Shown: positions 5,451-9,038 of the stretch, piece after piece
Numbering within the stretch: position 1 is the stretch's first letter
How the letters are laid out: each line of letters opens with the position of its first letter
Assembly (NCBI GenBank): GCA_016199905.1
Contig: JACQFU010000360.1
Location: forward strand, 1 to 9,038
Origin: Candidatus Wallbacteria bacterium
GTDB taxonomy: Bacteria > Muiribacteriota > UBA6191 > JACPRK01
Reading direction: 5' to 3'
Length of the DNA stretch: 9,038 bases
Notes under the pieces: generated by a model
Database searches by the model: none
What the model was told of the DNA's origin: nothing
Seen by the model: only the letters and a program-made list of their open reading frames with translations
Program-made: the position numbers and the translations under genes

Positions 5451-7259
5451 TCAGCGGCGGCTTGGGTTCGTCGAGACGGTCGCCAGCACCGTCTCGTCCA
5501 CCTTCATCTCCATGGCCAGCAGAGCATGCGACAGGGTTTTGCCCTGGGGATCGATACGCAGCGAGACGGTGCCCCCACCGCCCAATGAAGCCTGGAGCAG
5601 GAAGTTCAAGGCCCGCAGGTTGGGGACCTCGTGGCGGATCACCTCGCCCTTGCAGAGGGCACCGAAGTACTGCTTCACTCGCGAGGCCGTGAGGTGCTCG
5701 CGTAACCAGGCGTAAGAGGCGTCGGAGCGGGCAACGATACCGATGTTGGCGGTGTCACCCTTGTCGCCGGAACGGCCGTGAGCCAGCGCCGAGAGCACGA
5801 CGCCGCGCTTGCGGCCCGAAAGCGAAGGCATCTCGGGACTCGCGACGGCTGCCGGAGCCGCGCCGGACGGTTGAGGGATCGGCGGCCAGGCTGCGGTTGT
5901 GGTCGTCGTCTGATTGCCTGTCGTGAGCTCCACGACCGGCTGGAGCAGGTCCCGGTCGAGGAGGGCCGGCCAGTAGGCGATGACCTCCTGAACCGGAGGA
6001 CGGCCACCCGTCGCGGCGACGCCCGGAGGACCCGAGAGGATCAGGGACGGGAGGAGCTTGGAGAACGCTTCGAGCCTGGTCTTGTCGCGGTCGCGAGCGG
6101 AGAGGCGCAGGCTCACTTCATTCGGGTCACCGGGAGCGGACAGATGCCAATGGCAGGAGTTGTAGCCCACCAGCTCGGTGTGGGTCTCCTCCAGCTTGCC
6201 GCCCAGGCGATCCCAGAAGAGCTGGGCGAAGGCCTCCGCCTTCGGGATAGCTTCGGGGCCGCAGAGGATGATGGAGCCGCTCACCTTGTAGCCTTCGGAA
6301 TAGGACATGCTCACCTTGAAGGTCCGGGGCGGCGGGCGCCCTTGAATGCCGCTCACCCGCACACGGTCCGGGCCGTCCGGCGCCAGACGGGCCGTGGTGA
6401 AGTCCGCCGACACGTCGGGCGTCAGGTACTCTCTCGGATCGCCCATCTCGTAGACGAGCTGCTCGCTGACGGTCTCGAGGTTGACCAGACCGCCGGTATT
6501 CGGATGTTTCGTGACGACAAAGGAGCCGTCGCTATTCACCTCGACGATCGGGTAACCCATGTTGGCGAAGGAACGCACCTTCCACCAGTCGGTATAGTTT
6601 CCGCCGGTGGCCTGGGCCCCGCATTCGATGATGTGACCGGCGATGATTCCGCTGGCGAGCTTGTCGAGGTCCGCCGGCCCCCAGCCGAATTCATGGATCA
6701 TCGGGGCGAGCGTGATGCCGGTGTCGGTGGCGCGTCCGGTGATGACGATCTGGGCGCCCTGGCGGAGCGCCTCGGCGATCGGCCAGGCGCCGAAGTAGGC
6801 GTTGGCACTGGCCACGCGGCCTTTGATGGTCTTGTAGGACTCGCCGGTTTCCATGTTGTCGAGGCGAACGCCCTGAGCCTCCAGCTCGTCGAGGCGCCCC
6901 ATCAGGTCGTCGCCCAGGACAACGCCGACCGGGATCGAAACGCCCTGCTTGGCGGCGGCGGCCAGGAGAGCCTCGGCGCAGCCGCGCGGGTTGACGCCGC
7001 CGGCGTTGGTCACGAGCTTGATGCCGCGCTCAGCGATCAGTGGCAGCAGTGGTGCGACCACCTCGACAAAGTCGCGGGCGTAGCCGGCTTTCGGATCGCG
7101 GGCGCGCTGCTTCTGCATGATGCTCATCGTGATCTCGGCCAGGAAGTCGATCGTGACGTAATCGACGGGCCCGCCTCGGAGCTGCCGTTCGATCGCGCCG
7201 AGATCGTCCCCCCAGTAGCCGCCCGCGTTGGCGATCCGGATCATCGATTTGCCGCTCAT
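5451..7259 (-). CDS. AtuA-family acyclic terpene utilization protein with C-terminal AtuA-like domain
   Basis: This 602-residue protein belongs to the AtuA/DUF1446 family. The N-terminal domain (about 6-450) opens with I-R-I-A-N-A-G-G-Y-W-G-D-D (7-19) and has D-Y-V-T-I-D-F-L-A-E (33-42), T-N-A-G-G-V-N-P (84-91) and I-T-G-R-A-T-D-T in the middle. A Thr/Pro/Ala-rich linker (about 453-485) joins it to a C-terminal domain of about 110 residues bearing A-H-G-R-S-G-D-K-G-D-T-A-N-I-G, the mark of the AtuA-like ferredoxin-fold domain, which other genomes may encode as a separate gene. AtuA is required with the Atu carboxylation route for citronellol/geraniol breakdown in Pseudomonas, but its reaction is not known. 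No signal peptide or membrane helix is seen, so it is cytoplasmic. It is the first gene of the operon. The start has GGGAGG 11 bases upstream; an ATG five codons in is a less likely alternative. Confidence 0.9.
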   Translation of the reverse strand: MSGKSMIRIANAGGYWGDDLGAIERQLRGGPVDYVTIDFLAEITMSIMQKQRARDPKAGYARDFVEVVAPLLPLIAERGIKLVTNAGGVNPRGCAEALLAAAAKQGVSIPVGVVLGDDLMGRLDELEAQGVRLDNMETGESYKTIKGRVASANAYFGAWPIAEALRQGAQIVITGRATDTGITLAPMIHEFGWGPADLDKLASGIIAGHIIECGAQATGGNYTDWWKVRSFANMGYPIVEVNSDGSFVVTKHPNTGGLVNLETVSEQLVYEMGDPREYLTPDVSADFTTARLAPDGPDRVRVSGIQGRPPPRTFKVSMSYSEGYKVSGSIILCGPEAIPKAEAFAQLFWDRLGGKLEETHTELVGYNSCHWHLSAPGDPNEVSLRLSARDRDKTRLEAFSKLLPSLILSGPPGVAATGGRPPVQEVIAYWPALLDRDLLQPVVELTTGNQTTTTTAAWPPIPQPSGAAPAAVASPEMPSLSGRKRGVVLSALAHGRSGDKGDTANIGIVARSDASYAWLREHLTASRVKQYFGALCKGEVIRHEVPNLRALNFLLQASLGGGGTVSLRIDPQGKTLSHALLAMEMKVDETVLATVSTNPSRR

Positions 7260-7285
7260 GCTGCGCTTGGCCTCCCTGCCTGCCT

Positions 7286-7300
7286 GCGCCCCCGGGGCGC
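7286..7300. repeat. 15-base palindrome in operon leader
   Basis: GCGCCCC-C-GGGGCGC is a perfect 7-base inverted repeat around one central base. It lies in the 5' leader of the AtuA-like operon, between the predicted transcription start (near 7304) and the Shine-Dalgarno sequence (7271-7276). It could be an operator half-site pair just downstream of the start, or a 5' mRNA hairpin with a 3-base loop. Its GC-only make-up in a GC-rich genome lowers the weight of the observation. Confidence 0.35.
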
Positions 7301-7310
7301 CGGGCAGCCC

Positions 7311-7319
7311 ATGATATCA
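7311..7319 (-). promoter_or_regulatory. extended -10 promoter of AtuA/carboxylase operon
   Basis: Read on the minus strand, TGaTATCAT is an extended -10 element whose hexamer matches TATAAT at 5 of 6 positions. It is the most AT-rich spot in the gap between the porin terminator and the AtuA-like gene. A CTGGCA 19 bases upstream (7341-7336) matches TTGACA at 4 of 6 but is spaced too far apart to count strongly. The predicted start near 7304 leaves a leader of about 45 bases. Confidence 0.5.
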
Positions 7320-7354
7320 GCGGGTGGGCAGCGGGTGCCAGTACCGCGCGACAG

Positions 7355-7385
7355 AAAAACCCCCGGCTCCTCGCGGAGCCGGGGG
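7355..7385 (-). terminator. rho-independent terminator of porin gene
   Basis: On the minus strand an 11-bp perfect GC stem (arms 7385-7375 and 7370-7360) with a 4-base GCGA loop is followed directly by five T residues (7359-7355) and TCTGT. It starts 37 bases past the porin stop codon. This is a complete intrinsic terminator in the right orientation, and it separates porin transcription from the carboxylase operon. Confidence 0.93.
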
Positions 7386-7395
7386 CAGAGTTACC

Positions 7396-7413
7396 TAGAC
7401 TAGACCCAGTCTA
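7396..7413 (-). other. small stem-loop in porin 3' untranslated region
   Basis: TAGACT (7396-7401) and AGTCTA (7408-7413) form a 6-bp stem with a 6-base loop between the porin stop codon and the terminator hairpin. It is much weaker than the terminator and has no T-run. It may only stabilise the mRNA 3' end or be chance. Confidence 0.3.
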
Positions 7414-7422
7414 CAGGACCGA

Positions 7423-9038
7423 TTAGAACCGGACCTTGTAGTTGAGCTGCACCAGGTCGTCGGAGACGTCGATGGTGTTGCGAGCGCCAGCCACGACAGC
7501 GCCACCAACGATTGCCGCGGGGCGGGAATCGCTCTCGGGGGTGCTGTACTCGAGCTGCAGCAAGCTGTTGTTGCTGACCTTGTGGTTCCAGCCGAACGTC
7601 CAGATCCGAGCGGTGATCTCGGCCGGTCCCATTTCGTCGGTCATATCCTCGTAGCGGACGGAGATGTTGTTCTCGTCGTTGAACTTGTAGTTCGCGAGGA
7701 TCGACCAGCTGGTGCTGTCGACGTCCGGGTAGGCCAGACCGCTCGCCGTGGTCAGAGCCGGGTAGAGGCCCAGGCCCACGAAGTTGCGGCCGCCGCCAAG
7801 CGCGGAGCGGATACCACCGGCGATATCCTGGAGGGCGCTGTCGCTCGTGGCATTGTAGTAGCTAGCCATGAAGCCCCAGTCCTCCCAGCCCCACCAGCCG
7901 GCGTTGAACTGGTAACCGCGCCACTCGGAAGCGGTCCCGATATCGCCGTTGGCCGGGGTGATGTTGCCACCGTTCTGGAAGTAGCCGGCGTCCCATCGGA
8001 AGCCGCCGTCGTACTTGTCGCCAACCCAGCCGTAGAAGCCCATCTCGCTGGCGCTGGCGCCGTTGCGATCGATGGTGGCCAGGCTGTCACCGTAGAGGCC
8101 CGAGCCGGCACCGATGCCGCCCGCGGCCGAAGCGCCGTTGACCGAATTCCGAGTGGTCGGGTCGCCCACGAACAGCGTGTTGGCCGGGTGGCCGGCCCCG
8201 AACGCCTTGCCCATGCCGACGCCCGCGGCGGAAGCCTGGCGCCAGGCGAGCAACGAACCGTCGCTGTTGAAGCCGGCGGAGGTGTTGTTCGTGCCAGCGA
8301 TCTGCCACTGGAAGCTGCTGTCCTTGCCGTTCCAGAGACCGATGCCCGCGTTGCGGACCGTCTCCCAGTTCTGGTCCCAGAACGAGGGGCTGATGGTCAG
8401 GTCGAGCGACCGGAAGCCGTAGCGCAGCTGGTTGGGGTACTCGGCCATCTCGGGGTTCCGCTCCCGGTTGAAGGGGAGGGCCCAGGTGCCGACGCGCATC
8501 CGGATGTCGCCGTCGAACAGCCACTTCTCCATATCAACGTAAGCCTCGTTGATCTGGACGTTGTTGCCGCTGACGAAGGCCTCTTCCTGGTTGGCATCAA
8601 AGTCCAACTGCATGTGGAAGTAGAAGTCCTCGTCGAAGTGCCGGTCGAAGCCGACCGAGCTCTGGGCGATGTTGAAGAACGAGCGGCCCTGGCCAGCGAT
8701 GGTGTTGCCGGCATTCGGAGCGCCGTTGGGGGCATTGCCAACGTAGCGAGCGAGCGGGAGCGTGCCCGCAGCGCCTGCAGCGCCGCCCTTGCCCAGGGTG
8801 TTGTTGGGGTCGTCATCCGTCATGACGTAGCGAGCCTGGAACAACCCGCTGATGCCGGCCTTGGCGCCGCCCGCAGCGTAGTCCTTCTTGAGGCCGTCGA
8901 CGTCCTTCTTGAGTTCGGCAAAGCCGTCCTCGAGGGTCGAAACCTTGACGTTCAGAAGTGCCAGCTCATCGGCGAACTCGATGGTCAGTGCCTCGAGGTT
9001 CTCGATGTCCTTCTTGCTGACCTTGCCGGGGCCCATGG
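7423..9038 (-). CDS. porin-like outer-membrane beta-barrel protein with N-terminal coiled coil, 5' truncated
   Basis: At least 537 residues are visible; the frame is open to the window edge, and the ATG at 9036 is probably internal because no signal peptide follows it. Residues 8-53 (counted from that ATG) form a charged heptad helix (E-F-A-D-E-L-A-L-L-N-V-K-V, then S-T-L-E-D-G-F-A-E-L). This matches the tail of an SLH domain plus coiled coil in SLH-porins of the SlpA/cyanobacterial Som kind, which bind the cell wall through the missing part. The rest alternates aromatic and polar residues in beta strands with Gly/Asn/Ala-rich loops (for example near 85-115 and 285-315). It holds R-V-G-T-W-A-L-P-F-N-R-E near the middle, a common phrase in phosphate- or carbohydrate-selective porin barrels, and ends in Y-K-V-R-F with the terminal Phe expected for BAM-assembled proteins. 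Solute specificity cannot be read. A strong terminator follows 37 bases after the stop. Confidence 0.8.
   Translation of the reverse strand, partial: MGPGKVSKKDIENLEALTIEFADELALLNVKVSTLEDGFAELKKDVDGLKKDYAAGGAKAGISGLFQARYVMTDDDPNNTLGKGGAAGAAGTLPLARYVGNAPNGAPNAGNTIAGQGRSFFNIAQSSVGFDRHFDEDFYFHMQLDFDANQEEAFVSGNNVQINEAYVDMEKWLFDGDIRMRVGTWALPFNRERNPEMAEYPNQLRYGFRSLDLTISPSFWDQNWETVRNAGIGLWNGKDSSFQWQIAGTNNTSAGFNSDGSLLAWRQASAAGVGMGKAFGAGHPANTLFVGDPTTRNSVNGASAAGGIGAGSGLYGDSLATIDRNGASASEMGFYGWVGDKYDGGFRWDAGYFQNGGNITPANGDIGTASEWRGYQFNAGWWGWEDWGFMASYYNATSDSALQDIAGGIRSALGGGRNFVGLGLYPALTTASGLAYPDVDSTSWSILANYKFNDENNISVRYEDMTDEMGPAEITARIWTFGWNHKVSNNSLLQLEYSTPESDSRPAAIVGGAVVAGARNTIDVSDDLVQLNYKVRF

Noticed and set aside
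7256..7312. 18-codon minus-strand leader ORF ending in ATGA at the AtuA-like start
   Set aside because: Its ATG lies inside the predicted -10 hexamer, so it would not be transcribed from that promoter. It is Arg/Gly/Pro-rich with no ribosome site.
7326..7340. Sigma-54-like TGGCAC on the minus strand upstream of the operon
   Set aside because: The GC element does not fall at the fixed spacing after GG needed for a -24/-12 promoter; a nearby extended -10 fits better.
5778..7403. 541-codon plus-strand open frame opposite the AtuA-like gene
   Set aside because: The minus-strand frame is a recognised family with conserved motifs. The plus frame runs through the porin terminator and has no recognisable domain.

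Overview
The window is a GC-rich (roughly two-thirds G+C), densely coded bacterial segment. It holds seven protein genes, two of them cut by the window edges. No RNA genes, insertion sequences, CRISPR arrays or integration signs were seen. A C-terminal outer-membrane beta-barrel protein points to a diderm. The SLH-type coiled-coil tail on that porin, the VWA/glutamine-amidotransferase-like membrane protein and the terpene/leucine-type acyl-CoA carboxylation genes fit an aerobic or facultative heterotroph of a phylum such as Acidobacteriota, Planctomycetota or a related uncultured group. The sequence alone does not fix the phylum.

Left part (plus strand, 1-2426): the C-terminal part of a membrane-anchored VWA protein, then, 3 bases later, a small ExeA-like P-loop ATPase. 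These look like a co-transcribed pair of unknown job. A thioredoxin-like [2Fe-2S] ferredoxin follows. It has its own possible extended -10 promoter, placed so that its mRNA may be leaderless.

Middle (minus strand, 7259 down to 2562): a four-gene operon reading AtuA-like two-domain protein, LiuC/AtuE-type crotonase (enoyl-CoA hydratase), biotin carboxylase, biotin carboxyl carrier subunit. The last three genes are joined by 4-base start/stop overlaps (GTGA, ATGA). This is the core of a pathway of the leucine (Liu) or acyclic terpene (Atu) type. A beta-methyl-branched enoyl-CoA is carboxylated by a biotin enzyme and the glutaconyl-CoA type product is hydrated. The carboxyltransferase subunit such an enzyme needs is not in the operon, and the usual single alpha subunit is divided into two genes. 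An extended -10 promoter and a 15-base palindrome sit in the operon leader. A hairpin in the 135-base convergent gap with the ferredoxin gene may end the operon.

Right part (minus strand, 9038 to 7423): a porin-like outer-membrane protein cut off at its N-terminal side, followed by a textbook rho-independent terminator that insulates it from the carboxylase operon downstream.

I see no clearly new defence or mobile system. The items most worth a second look are the carboxylase operon without a carboxyltransferase, the AtuA-like protein of unknown activity, and the VWA/ATPase pair.
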